Source of the DNA: Caldilineaceae bacterium
GTDB taxonomy: Bacteria > Chloroflexota > Anaerolineae > Caldilineales > Caldilineaceae
Direction of reading: 5' to 3'
Assembly (NCBI GenBank): GCA_011523365.1
Contig: WTGY01000113.1
Coordinates: 1 to 64,000, forward strand
Length of the DNA stretch: 64,000 nucleotides
Each line of letters starts with the position of its first letter. Position 1 is the first letter of the stretch. Positions 43,143 through 51,944 of this stretch are shown in pieces. The translations under genes were made by a program, and so were the position numbers. The notes beneath the pieces are model-generated. The model saw only the letters and a list, made by a program, of their open reading frames with translations, made no database searches and was not told the DNA's origin.

Positions 43143-43269
43143 CCGTATAATTCCGTCTTATACAAAAAGGGGCGGCCGCACCGCCCAGTGACAAACACTG
43201 GCGGTCGCCCCGGTGCAAACCGGCCAGGGTTCAGCCGGTTTGCATTTTGTATAAGATCCAGTTATACGG
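43143..43269. repeat. 127-bp palindromic element with two inner hairpins
   Basis: Outer arms CCGTATAA (43143-43150) and TTATACGG (43262-43269), and a perfect inner pair TCTTATACAAAA (43156-43167) with TTTTGTATAAGA (43245-43256), form a 25-base imperfect inverted repeat. Inside are a hairpin at 43169-43216 (GGGGCG...CGCCCC) and a perfect 10-bp hairpin at 43215-43243 (GCAAACCGGC with GCCGGTTTGC). Confidence 0.75.
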
Positions 43270-43419
43270 TCGGGGCGCCGGCGGCGATCAGCCGACGGAA
43301 TGCGCCCCGAGTAATAAAAAGCGCCCGGGCCGGCAATGCCGTTGACGTTCGGCCGGCGACGCTGTGCGCCCTGATCGCTCCTGGCGTGCGCTCCGTTGGA
43401 TGGGCGTATAACAGACACC

Positions 43420-43920
43420 GGCCAGGACAGACCCAGGCACCGGTCCGGAGATCTGCACAAGACCGGGACTGGAACTGGGTACATGGCCGGCGCCAGCCCG
43501 GGGTGTGTACTGCCGGCTCTGTACGAATGCCGGCTGCTTTTTCTGATGGAGGCGCGTGGGGGGTTGCGGCGGTCTGCCGCCGCCCGGTAAAGGACCCTCC
43601 CCGGCAGTTTGGGGAGAGGGCCTTTACCGGCCTTTCCTGGGCGCCGGCGTTCAAGTCCGCAGGCCTGCAACCTGGGCCCAGGCAGGCTGCTTGCAGCTGG
43701 ATTGCAAGGTCCTGCAGGAGCTGAAGGCTCAAGAGGATCGCTCTGCAGGCCTCCTGTGCCTTTTTATGTCGCCGGCCCGGGCGGAGATCGCAGTGGCGGC
43801 TTGTGCGGCGACACCTGGGGTTGTGTATGTCCCAGCGCCCACGGCGCTACCGGTAGCAAGCAAAGCGCAGCCTTGCCGGCCATATCCTGCGCCCCAAGGG
43901 TAAGGTGGGCCGCCGGCGAG
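43420..43920. repeat. Mosaic repeat A, copy 1
   Basis: Contains ACCGGGACTGGAACTGGG, then GCGGCGGTCTGCCGCCGCCC, then a strong palindrome GGTAAAGG...CCTTTACC (about 43587-43630). All parts recur in the same order at 44500-44935. Confidence 0.75.
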
Positions 43921-43962
43921 TTACTTCGCGTTCGCAGAGCACTTTTCCGCCAAACCCCTTCC

Positions 43963-43996
43963 GAATCGGACATGCGGTTTTCACCGCATCCGGCTC
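43963..43996 (-). ncRNA. Group II intron domain V (remnant)
   Basis: On the minus strand a 34-base segment begins GAGCCGGATGCGG, has a GAAA loop and closes CCGCATGTCCGATTC, the length and sequence of group II intron domain V: AGC triad, two-base bulge, GAAA tetraloop. The partner of the triad C is A where G is expected (CGATTC for CGGTTC), so the catalytic helix is damaged. No reverse transcriptase is seen upstream and no clear domain VI follows, so this is the 3' relic of an intron. Confidence 0.6.
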
Positions 43997-44499
43997 TCCT
44001 GTGTCGTTGCAAAGCAGCCGTGTTTGGTCGGTGTTGGCATTCCAGAGATCAGCCGATTTTTGGAATGCGGTCCACAGGAGGAAGGTTTGAAGGGGTGCCG
44101 GGAGGGTGATGGCCACGGTCTGACCCGGATCCAGGTCAACCGGTTTGGTCAGGTCTAACTTCGTCCCGATTGAGAGGTGGACTTCAACGTCGTATTGGAA
44201 TTGGTCTGGAGGGATCAGCGCGCTGTGTCCTTTGCCAGTCTTGCTTACTGACTGTCTTTGCGGAGAAGGGGCGGCCCAAACAGAGGCCGAGGTCGAGCGA
44301 AGCGAGGGCGAGGGTGAAGCGCAGGGCCGCCTGGTGGTAAGCGGGGCGTTGCGATTCTGAGGTGTTGGAGTGGTTTTGCCCCTGATTGAGCCTGAGCGTG
44401 ATTCTGAGAGGCTCTGTATGCGAATTTGCGCTCGGCGGCGCCGGCCCACGGCCGAAAAGTGGTACTGGCGATGTCTTAGGCGTCTGACGGGAGTAGGAA

Positions 44500-44935
44500 C
44501 GGGGCCAGCGCAGGCCCAGACGCCGATCCGGGAACCTGCACAAAACCGGGACTGGAACTGGGCACATGGCCGGTACCAATGCCGGCGCCATCCGGGGTGT
44601 GCACTGCTGGCCGCAAGCGTGTCAGTCTTTCGCAGTTGTGTGGTGGTCGAGTTCCTGCTGGCTGTGTAGGAATGCCGGCTGCTCTCCCTGATGGTGGCGC
44701 GTGAGGTGTTGCGGCGGTCTGCCGCCGCCCGGTAAAGGACCCTCCCCGGCAGTTTGGGGAGAGGGCCTTTACCGGCTTTCCCTGGATGCCGACGTGGTTA
44801 TGCGGCTTGGTTGGTCAGATGTCGGTCTATGCGGCGACATCCGGGGTTGTGTATGCCCCAGCGCCCGCGGCGCTGTCGGCAGCAAGCAAAGCGCAACCTC
44901 GCCGGCCGAGCTTGCGGCCCAAGGCGCTCTCGCTT
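44500..44935. repeat. Mosaic repeat A, copy 2
   Basis: Second copy of 43420-43920, with the same GGTAAAGG...CCTTTACC palindrome at about 44732-44773. Confidence 0.75.
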
Positions 44936-45116
44936 CGAAGACTGTTGCGCCTACTGCTGTAATGTCATCCTCGGCTATACGGCACCGATTTCGCATTCGG
45001 CGGCCTTGAGCAAGCCAATGGCGCAGCCTCGCCGGCCATGTCGTCGCTGTTGTTGCCTGCTCCTCCTGGCAGTGCCGCGACGACCGCTTTGAATTGAGGT
45101 GTATAGGGCGGTGGAT

Positions 45117-45827
45117 CCTCTACCAAAGAGGACTGCAGGCTCGCTGGGCAGGCTGAACGGTACGGAAATGCTAGGTTCTCTGGGACCTAGGCAGTCGATT
45201 CAGGGTCTTACAACGGCTGATGGATGAAGGCTGCTATGCGCCCTGTTCATCCGTCTTCGACAGTCGAGCTGTGAGCAGGCAGGGCGGATAGCCGCTAGCC
45301 GTAGCCACTTGTGCGTTTGCGATGCGTTCGCGTGTATCCATGTAGTCCCCCTGTGAACGTGTGGGCCCGTGAATCCCCTGTGAATGAGCGTCTTGCTCCG
45401 CTGAAGAGATTGGTCCGATCTTGACGGTTTACTCGATATCGGTTCATGTGTCGGCGGGATTTCAAAATTTTTTGAAGGGCATTTTTTCAGGTTGAGCCAG
45501 ATGGAACTCGAAGTGTTGAGACGTTATGCGTTGTGTGCGTGATAGGGAAAGCCCACGAAGTCCCCAGTCCTTTCGCTCGCGCGCCCAGCTTGTTCTCTTC
45601 AAGAGAGACAGGCCATGACTGGTAAGGCTGTCGCCTCTGTCGTTTTCCAATCTGCACTGATTGTAACCCGGGTGTTTCCATATTCGGATGTCATTGTTAT
45701 GTCAATTCCGCCTCTTTTCGTGCCAGTATTGTGCAAAGGGGAAACAAAGGCCGCGCGGGCAGCGTCACCTATTTGAACACGCAAATCATTTTATGTGTGC
45801 AAGCGGGGAAGACAAGGAGACATTACA
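45117..45827. other. Intergenic region
   Basis: About 700 bases with no supported gene upstream of the secreted Gly/Pro/Asn-rich protein. Confidence 0.4.
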
Positions 45828-46493
45828 ATGACAAAGTTTCGAGTTTTGGCCGTTTTCGCAGTCCTGATCGCCGCGTTCGCGGTTCCGGCTTCAGTGTTTG
45901 CTCATCCGTCCAGTGAGGGTGAAGGCTACTGCAAGTTCCCGGACGGCACCCTTACACCCGGCCATTGCAGCGCTGCGGACCACGCCAATGGCGGCCACGA
46001 CACCCATATTCCTTCCGTGCCAAGTGGTAACCCTGGTGGCAACGCTCCAGGCGGCAATCCTCCGGGAGGTAATCCTGGTGGTAATCCCCCAGGCGGCAAT
46101 CCTCCGGGAGGTAACCCTGGTAGCAATCCTCCGGGCGGCTCAGGCGGCGGCGGCTCGACTACGACGCCGGTTTACACGGGGATCGACTGCCACATAACAC
46201 ACGCAGCCAGGCCCGCCCAGATCTGCTCTGTCGAAGGCGGTCTGCAGTACTGGTTCATTGGCGCGGACGGTAGCGCGCAGCCCGGCCCCTTCTTGCCCGA
46301 TTCGCCCAGGATCACGCGTTATGAGGGTACCAACCCCATGACCGGCAAGCCGGTTGTGATCGACTATGTTGTCGAAGGGGAGAAGACGCTGCTGCGGGTG
46401 AGCACGTACTATCCCGACAACGAGTATGACACGAACAAGCCCTATGTGTTTACGCTTGATCCGGGTCACACGGTGAGATATATCAGCTGGTAG
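45828..46493 (+). CDS. Secreted protein with Gly-Asn-Pro repeat region
   Basis: A 221-residue product with a clean signal peptide (about 1-26, RVLAVFAVLIAAFAVPASVF). A short domain with two Cys (GYCKFPDGTLTPGHCSAADH, about 34-53) is followed by a GGNPPGGNP-type repeat (about 64-105) and a compact C-terminal domain (about 112-221: YTGIDCHITHAARPAQICSV, LQYWFIGADGSAQPG, a YEGTNPMTGKPVVIDYVVEG stretch). The repeat DNA is near-identical unit to unit and may vary in number. Start at 45828 with AAGGAGA. A good terminator follows. Possibly a surface or matrix protein; no family recognised. Confidence 0.7.
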   Translation: MTKFRVLAVFAVLIAAFAVPASVFAHPSSEGEGYCKFPDGTLTPGHCSAADHANGGHDTHIPSVPSGNPGGNAPGGNPPGGNPGGNPPGGNPPGGNPGSNPPGGSGGGGSTTTPVYTGIDCHITHAARPAQICSVEGGLQYWFIGADGSAQPGPFLPDSPRITRYEGTNPMTGKPVVIDYVVEGEKTLLRVSTYYPDNEYDTNKPYVFTLDPGHTVRYISW

Positions 46494-46514
46494 GAAAGTA
46501 GAGGCGAAGTGAGA

Positions 46515-46556
46515 GTGCGGTCTGTTCCTGTACAGGGGCGGGCCGCATCTTTTTTG
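46515..46556 (+). terminator. Intrinsic terminator
   Basis: GTGCGG pairs with CCGCAT-side bases, with an inner CCTGTACAGG hairpin, followed by TTTTTT. It lies about 20 bases past the stop of the secreted protein gene. Confidence 0.7.
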
Positions 46557-46608
46557 GTGGCGTCCTTGCCGGCGCCACCGGTGCATTCGTGAAGCTTGCC
46601 AAGGTGAG

Positions 46609-46851
46609 ATGATGAAATTTATCAAGAAGCATCGTGTGGGACCGGCAGGCGTTGCCGGGTATGTCCTGGCTATCGGATTTCTTCTTTACGTGGACAGGAC
46701 CTGGGGATGGGATCCTGAAGTGTTTCCAGCTGTGTTCCTGGTCAATATCGGGTTGCTCATCCTCGGTTATGAGTTGGACCGACGCTACGACACTCGAAGC
46801 TGGCTCTACAAACTGATTGATGACTCGATGGATTTGTGGTCGCGGCCCTGA
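46609..46851 (+). CDS. Small two-helix membrane protein
   Basis: An 80-residue product, MMKFIKKHRVGPAGVAGYVL with two transmembrane segments (about 14-28 and 41-55) and a polar C-terminus ELDRRYDTRSWLYKLIDDSM. AAGGTGAG precedes the start; the second ATG (46612) is equally possible. No family recognised. Confidence 0.55.
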   Translation: MMKFIKKHRVGPAGVAGYVLAIGFLLYVDRTWGWDPEVFPAVFLVNIGLLILGYELDRRYDTRSWLYKLIDDSMDLWSRP

Positions 46852-47116
46852 AACGGCCTTTCACCCGGTAAGCTGGTGTTCCCTACATGTTTGGAATGCT
46901 TGACCGGAACTGCTCTTTCAGCCCCCTTAGTTTGAGCACAAGAGAACGGTTACAACAAGGAGGTTTTCAGATCAGCTTGGGTTGGTTTCGGGTTATGGAT
47001 GCGGCACACAATTGGAATGGTACGCCCTTCCTTTCGTGTAGCCATCCAAAACCAAAATAACGGATCTCTTTAGCTCTACGTACTCAATTATCAAGAGCCA
47101 AGAAAAGGCTCATATC
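46852..47116. other. Intergenic region
   Basis: No gene supported. An AAGGAGG sequence near 46960 is not followed by a start codon. A GAGCC...GGCTC hairpin sits just before the next small gene. Confidence 0.35.
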
Positions 47117-47212
47117 ATGACTACCAAGACTCGAAATATCGTAATCATCGTCGCCCTTCTGCTCATCATATTTGCTCTCATTCTCAGTAACCTTCTTAGC
47201 GAAATGGAATGA
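47117..47212 (+). CDS. 31-residue single-helix membrane peptide
   Basis: MTTKTRNIVIIVALLLIIFA then LILSNLLSEME-stop: a basic start, one hydrophobic helix, an acidic end. AAAAGG lies ten bases upstream. This is the form of small membrane peptides of toxin or regulator type; chance cannot be excluded at this length. Confidence 0.4.
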   Translation: MTTKTRNIVIIVALLLIIFALILSNLLSEME

Positions 47213-47389
47213 GCCCTGCCAGGCCAGCCTCCTGTGCGTCTTCGGACGTTAACTCGAAATGATCCTCCCAGATCAGCACACCGGGAACGGGAGGCGGCCT
47301 GGTTTTGGGATAGACATTCAGGTTTTGTCCAGATCGGGTGGCGGCGAGTGAGGGCAACTACGCGTATGTTCCGCGATGTGGGTGGGGAA

Positions 47390-49783
47390 TCAGGTGGATG
47401 ATGGCTTGCCCATGCGGTAGCCGACGCGTGGTTCGGTGAGGATATATTTTGGGTCGTGCGCATCGTCACCCAGTTTGCGGCGGAGTCTCTGCACCACGGT
47501 GCGGGCCAACCCTGCGTCACCGGAGTTCTCCGGCCCCCAGACCCGCTGCAGCAGCTGGCCGTGAGTCAACACCATACCGGCGTTGGTCGACAGCTCGAAG
47601 AGCAGAGCGTACTCGGTCGCGGTCAGCACGACAGGTTGTCCGGCCACGGCCACGCGGCGCTCCGCATAGTTGATCACCAGGTCCTTAAGGACGTAGTTTT
47701 CGGGTTGTCCGAGATAGCCGGTGCCGGAGCGCTGGCGCAAGACCGACCTGATGCGCGCGGCCAGCTCGGTGGGCGAGAAGGGTTTGACCACGTAGTCGGC
47801 GGCCCCCATGTCGAAGGCCTTGGCGATGACGTTCTCCTGGCCGTAGGCGGACAGGAAGATGACGGGTAGAGCCGTTTTTCCCAGGATATTCCTCATCAGA
47901 TCGATCCCGTCGAACCCCGGCAGCATCATATCCAACAGGACGAGATGGGGCCCTTCCTGCGCAATCAGACGGTCGACATCCTCCGGGTCTCCAGTCACAA
48001 TCGGGTCATAGCCTGATTTGGAGAGGACGTCGCGGATATATCTGAGGGCCTGGGGATCGTCGTCCACGACGAGGATGCGCGTCCGTTCTTGTGTCTCATT
48101 GCCGGGGTCGCTGGCGAACGGCGCGGGTTCGCCGGCGCCTGCAGTTTCTTTTTTCTCGACTATTGGCACTGTAAAGATGAAGCGTGCGCCCTGGCCGGGT
48201 CCGTCACTTTCGGCCCAGATACGGCCCCCGTGCGCCTCGACGATGCCTTTGCAGATGGCGAGACCCAGCCCCGACCCGGTGAGGTCTCCCTGCCGGTCCT
48301 CGCCGTTGACGCGGGAGAACTTTCTGAATAGGAGCGGCAGTCGCTCGGCGGGTATGCCTCTGCCCTCGTCGGCGATCGAGACGACAACCTGAAACTGTTT
48401 CAGCACAGCGCGCACGGTGATGGTGGACAGCTCGTTGGAATACTTGGCCGCATTGGAGAGCAGGTTGCTGAGGACCTGGACGATGCGGCGTCTGTCGGTC
48501 ATGATCTGTGGCAGATCCAGGTCGACGTCGATGTCGATCCTGTGCCTGCGGCCTGAGCTCATGAACATGATGCGGGCCTCGTCCACCAGGGTGGCGGTAT
48601 CGGACGGCTCCGGGGCGACGGAGAGTGTGCCGGTTTCGATGCGGGCCACGTCGAGCAGGTCGCGTATGAGGCTGCGCATGCGATCGGCCTGATCGGAGAT
48701 GATGCGGTGGAACTGTCGCATTTCGGCGGGGTCGAGGGAGGCTGCTTCGTCCAGGAGGGTGTTTGCGGAGCCTCTGATTGAGGTCAGCGGGGTCTGCAGC
48801 TCGTGGCTCACCATCCCCATGAATTCAGCGCGCAGCCGTTCCAGCTCCTCGAGCGGCGTCATATCCTGCATGGTCACGACAAACGATTCGACCACGCCCT
48901 CCTGTGAGTGGATGGGCGTGGCGTTGATCAGTGTCTTGACGCTGCGGCCGTCGGGGACCTCCATGACGATCTCTTCAAGGCGTACGGTCTCGCCGGTACT
49001 GAGCGCCTGGGTCAAGGGGAATTCGTCGAGGGCGATCTTGCGTCCGTCGGCGCGCCGGAAGGTTATCAAATCGAGGAGCTCCTCCAGAGGGCGGCCGGGC
49101 ATCTGCAGGCTGCTGACGATCCTTCTGGCCTCTTGATTCAACGACACCGGGACACCGGCTTCTACGTCGAATACCACTACACCGACCGGCGAGGTGTTGA
49201 TCAGGGTTTCCAGGTCGTTCCGAGCCCGCTGTTCGTCGCGGTAGCGGCGGGCGTTGGCGATGACGAGCGCGGCCTGGCAAGCAAACATGACCAGGGTCTC
49301 TTCATCTTCGGAGGTGAATTCCTGACCGGTTTCTGTCACGGCGAGAAAGATGTTGCCAACGCGTTCTCCTCTGTGGAGGATGGGCGCGGCCAGGAAGGAG
49401 AGCGGAACAGTCGCGCCCCCGGGCAAGGGCGGTTCGGGAAGGTTGAAGGACCTGATGTGGCCGATGAGGTCGGGAAGGCGGAGCGGGTCCGCGATATTGC
49501 CGAGGTGTTCGAAGAGTTTCAAGGCATCGGGCAGATCCCACAGGGCTTGGGCATCCTGGGGAGTCAGGCCGGAGGAGAGAAAGTCAGCGGCCTGGCCCGT
49601 TTTATCAAGGAGGGTGAGTATGCCGTAGCGGGCACCGGCGAGAGAGCGGGCGGAGTCGAGGACGCTTTGGAGGACGTCGTCGAAGTCGAGGCTTTCGTTG
49701 ATGCGCAGGCTGGCCTTGCTCAACCGGGAAAGGCGCTCCCGCAGCGCTTCATTCTCTTGTATGAGCTCGTCGGCGGGCTTCAT
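47390..49783 (-). CDS. Hybrid sensor kinase fused to OmpR-type response regulator
   Basis: A 797-residue cytoplasmic protein that carries a whole two-component system on one chain. In order: coiled start (1-25), GAF domain (about 28-185), PAS-like domain (190-310), HisKA with the phospho-acceptor H327 (FMGMVSHELQTPLTSIRGSA), HATPase with N box LSNLLSNAAKYS (438-449) and G boxes DEGRGIP and GSGLGLAI, receiver domain with D618 (LVLLDMMLPGFDG; about 568-685) and a winged-helix DNA-binding domain (about 695-795, ending RRKLGDDAHDPKYILTEPRV). No transmembrane helix, so the signal is intracellular. Start at 49783, with AAGGAG close upstream. Direct phosphotransfer from kinase to attached regulator is likely; target genes unknown. 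Confidence 0.9.
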   Translation of the reverse strand: MKPADELIQENEALRERLSRLSKASLRINESLDFDDVLQSVLDSARSLAGARYGILTLLDKTGQAADFLSSGLTPQDAQALWDLPDALKLFEHLGNIADPLRLPDLIGHIRSFNLPEPPLPGGATVPLSFLAAPILHRGERVGNIFLAVTETGQEFTSEDEETLVMFACQAALVIANARRYRDEQRARNDLETLINTSPVGVVVFDVEAGVPVSLNQEARRIVSSLQMPGRPLEELLDLITFRRADGRKIALDEFPLTQALSTGETVRLEEIVMEVPDGRSVKTLINATPIHSQEGVVESFVVTMQDMTPLEELERLRAEFMGMVSHELQTPLTSIRGSANTLLDEAASLDPAEMRQFHRIISDQADRMRSLIRDLLDVARIETGTLSVAPEPSDTATLVDEARIMFMSSGRRHRIDIDVDLDLPQIMTDRRRIVQVLSNLLSNAAKYSNELSTITVRAVLKQFQVVVSIADEGRGIPAERLPLLFRKFSRVNGEDRQGDLTGSGLGLAICKGIVEAHGGRIWAESDGPGQGARFIFTVPIVEKKETAGAGEPAPFASDPGNETQERTRILVVDDDPQALRYIRDVLSKSGYDPIVTGDPEDVDRLIAQEGPHLVLLDMMLPGFDGIDLMRNILGKTALPVIFLSAYGQENVIAKAFDMGAADYVVKPFSPTELAARIRSVLRQRSGTGYLGQPENYVLKDLVINYAERRVAVAGQPVVLTATEYALLFELSTNAGMVLTHGQLLQRVWGPENSGDAGLARTVVQRLRRKLGDDAHDPKYILTEPRVGYRMGKPSST

Positions 49784-50118
49784 TTTGTCTCCTTACCTGA
49801 TATGACGGTGCGCCGCTGGATCCGGGTCCTGATTTGGGCCGCTATGACCCAGATGATTCCCCATTCTACCATCTGGCGGAAAACTGACACAATATTGATA
49901 CAAAAAAAGTAGAGATTCACATATGAATGACATTTCGGCGCGGTATAATATAGAATTCGCGGTCTGTGATTGGAGACGGACGCGCTTGCGGATCATGTTT
50001 ACGGCAACGTCATCGACAACGTTAGCGCCGTCAGGGCAGGGCGGCCCGGAACAGGGAAAGGGCTGTGTCGTGGTCGAAGGGGCAGATGCAGCTTGCTACT
50101 GATGTGGTGGGGAAGGCC

Positions 50119-50340
50119 ATGAGTGAACGCAGATTGAGGTTTCCGCCCAAATCGAGGCGGCGCATGTACACCGACAGACAGAAGGCGGAAGCCTTACAGC
50201 TTTTGAGTGAGATAAACGATAACCAACGGGTGTCGGAGGGGACGGGCGTGCCTCGCCGCACCCTGAGCCAGTGGCGGATCCGGTACCAGGCCGATGAGGA
50301 GTTTGCACAACGCATCGATCTGTTTCTGGCTGAGGGTTAG
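50119..50340 (+). CDS. Small helix-turn-helix protein, paralogue of 52621-52857
   Basis: A 73-residue basic protein: MSERRLRFPPKSRRRMYTDR, then a HTH of transposase-Psq kind (QKAEALQLLSEIND, VSEGTGVPRRTLSQWRIRYQ) and an acidic end DEEFAQRIDLFLAEG. GGGGAAGG is just upstream of the chosen start. The protein at 52621 has the same plan (RRVYSDARIAQVLLFL, AEELDIPRGTIAQWKQRYLD, EEFAERIDKF). The two lie at the ends of a duplicated cassette with zinc-ribbon and secreted genes between. Probably a regulator; an orphan transposase orfA is the alternative. Confidence 0.65.
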   Translation: MSERRLRFPPKSRRRMYTDRQKAEALQLLSEINDNQRVSEGTGVPRRTLSQWRIRYQADEEFAQRIDLFLAEG

Positions 50341-50770
50341 GGTCTGCCGTCTCCATTTTTTGTTGCGGGCCACTTGAGTAAGTGTAGTCCGATGTGGTTG
50401 CCAGCTATCGGTCTGCGGGTGCATATCTGGCAGGCTGTGCGACCGGCCCGTCACCGGTTGAGCGGGGGAAATAGTTACGAAATACGCTCCTTACCGATAG
50501 AGGAGATGAGATGTTGGGCATTCCGGTGGAATGCCTCCCGTGGAACGGCGGGCAGACGGGTACAGGAAGAATCAGACAGGTATCAGGCTTGCGGCGTCAG
50601 TGACGGAGAACTCAGTTGGATTTCAGGACACCTTGTCACTGCCCGATCACGAGATATGAAAACAGCCTGCGGTGTTTTACTCGAAATGGGGTTTTACCCG
50701 GCCCTGCTGGAGACCCAGAAGCAGAACACTTTGGCTCAGTGAAGGATGCCGTCGTGAACGACCTACCCAA

Positions 50771-51013
50771 ATGAATCTCCGAATCATTTGCCGCAACTGT
50801 AAGGGCGCGGCCCGGTTTGATGAAATGGACGGACTTTACGTGCGTATCTGGTGCTCCAGTTGCGGGGTCGATGTTCGAGGAAAGCGTGCCGACCGAATGA
50901 TGCGGTATGAGATTTTTTGTCATGACCAAGGTCCAGGCATGGACCATGCCCCAACTCATCTGGAACTCATCCCGCCGGTCTGGGAGTTTTATCTGTCCAG
51001 ACTGCAGGAATAG
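50771..51013 (+). CDS. Small zinc-ribbon protein
   Basis: An 80-residue product with C7-x-x-C10 (MNLRIICRNCKG) and C28-x-x-C31 (IWCSSCGVDV), a classic four-Cys zinc ribbon, then a C-terminal part ending PPVWEFYLSRLQE. No ribosome site stands out, so translation may rely on the upstream context. A second small Cys-containing gene sits at 51945 before the other secreted paralogue. Confidence 0.5.
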   Translation: MNLRIICRNCKGAARFDEMDGLYVRIWCSSCGVDVRGKRADRMMRYEIFCHDQGPGMDHAPTHLELIPPVWEFYLSRLQE

Positions 51014-51084
51014 CCGGCTGCCCGGGGATCGTTGACGTCTGTCAGAATAGCGAATCGGGGGAATAAAGAGCGGCTAGTCTGCAA

Positions 51085-51140
51085 AGGGCAGCGCAGTCAT
51101 GCGAAGCAAATCCGATACGCCCTTGGTGTTCTTCGCGACA
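51085..51140 (-). repeat. CGGAGG-family repeat tail, inverted copy
   Basis: Read on the minus strand it gives GAACACCAAGGGCGTATCGG and the GCGCAG-like end, the same tail found after the CGGAGG repeats at 2608, 10600 and 17285, here in opposite orientation. Confidence 0.6.
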
Positions 51141-51183
51141 CCATTCACCACTCAAAACCTAGCGAAACAAGGACACTCCAACC

Positions 51184-51786
51184 GTGAAGCGCACCAACCT
51201 CTACGCCCTGATCATCGTCACAATTGCATTGATCCTCTTCTGCCTCGCCGCCGCCAACGCCAACGCCCAGGAAGCCGACAACGACGAAAGTCTCATCACT
51301 CACCTCGGTGAACTTATTGACGAGTTGTTTGCCCGTGTTGACGAGCATGACGGACGCATAACCGACATTGAAGACGCAGACCAGCAGGATGAACTGTGGG
51401 ATACGATAAATGCTCTTGATCTCCTCGTCGGAGACCTCGAGCGGGAAGTGAAATCTTTCGGGGATATGTCAGATCGGCTAGACGATCTCGAAGCCATCTG
51501 GGACGGGCCTGGACCTGTCTATGGCGAAAACGGGCACTGCATCCTCGCCACAGCCGGCGCTGGCGGCCCCCTCCTCACCCTGCAGCACCAGACCATTGTC
51601 CGCTACATGGCCCAGTTCGATTCCTTGCCCACCGAATACAGCATGTATTCCGTCCAGGGCGACCCTGAAAGCAGGGAAATTCTGATCTTCTACAAGACCC
51701 ACGATGAAAGGCCGCTCTATGTGATCGAACGCTGGCAAGGCTGCGAATTTCGCGGCAGCAGCGACTGGATGGCGGCCGAGGGATAA
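51184..51786 (+). CDS. Secreted coiled-coil protein with C-terminal W-x-G-C-E-F signature, paralogue 1
   Basis: A 200-residue protein with a signal peptide (about 1-27, LYALIIVTIALILFCLAAAN) followed by an acidic coiled coil (about 35-100, with HLGELIDELFARVDEHDGRI). A small C-terminal domain follows (about 118-200) with two Cys: GHCILATAGAGG and ERWQGCEFRG. The GTG start at 51184 follows AAGGACAC. The protein at 52156 shares the plan: signal, shorter coil, C-x(5)-G-x-x-GP, TI.RY, LP and W-R-G-C-E-F. I know no family of this kind. It probably acts outside the membrane; a disulphide between the two Cys is likely. Confidence 0.7.
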   Translation: MKRTNLYALIIVTIALILFCLAAANANAQEADNDESLITHLGELIDELFARVDEHDGRITDIEDADQQDELWDTINALDLLVGDLEREVKSFGDMSDRLDDLEAIWDGPGPVYGENGHCILATAGAGGPLLTLQHQTIVRYMAQFDSLPTEYSMYSVQGDPESREILIFYKTHDERPLYVIERWQGCEFRGSSDWMAAEG

Positions 51787-51944
51787 AGCATATGCCAAAG
51801 AGGGAGGCCAGGCCCGCCGCGGCCGCCACCGAGGATATATATATTCGCCACGAAGTCGCAGCCTTGCTCGTTTTCCAGCTGTAGGCAGTCGACAACAGGC
51901 CGACTCCAATACCTTTACAAGGAGTACCCAGGGATGTCAGAGAG

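Larger units (their letters stand above)
42105..45116. other. 3-kb non-coding mosaic bounded by 16-bp direct repeats
   Basis: GTATAGGGCGGTGGAT occurs at 42105-42120 and 45101-45116. Between them no gene is convincing: long open frames are Pro/Arg/Thr-rich and arise from GC bias. The segment contains internal duplications (about 43420-43920 with 44500-44935; about 42300-42375 with 44275-44345), a palindromic element (43143-43269) and a group II intron domain V (43963-43996). One minus-strand stretch (about 44000-44230, reading PPDQFQYDVEVHLSIGTKLD and onward) looks like once-coding sequence. Confidence 0.6.

Noticed and set aside
43143-43269. Retron msr-msd RNA
   Set aside because: The inverted ends look like a1/a2, but no reverse transcriptase lies near and the priming guanosine context cannot be placed.
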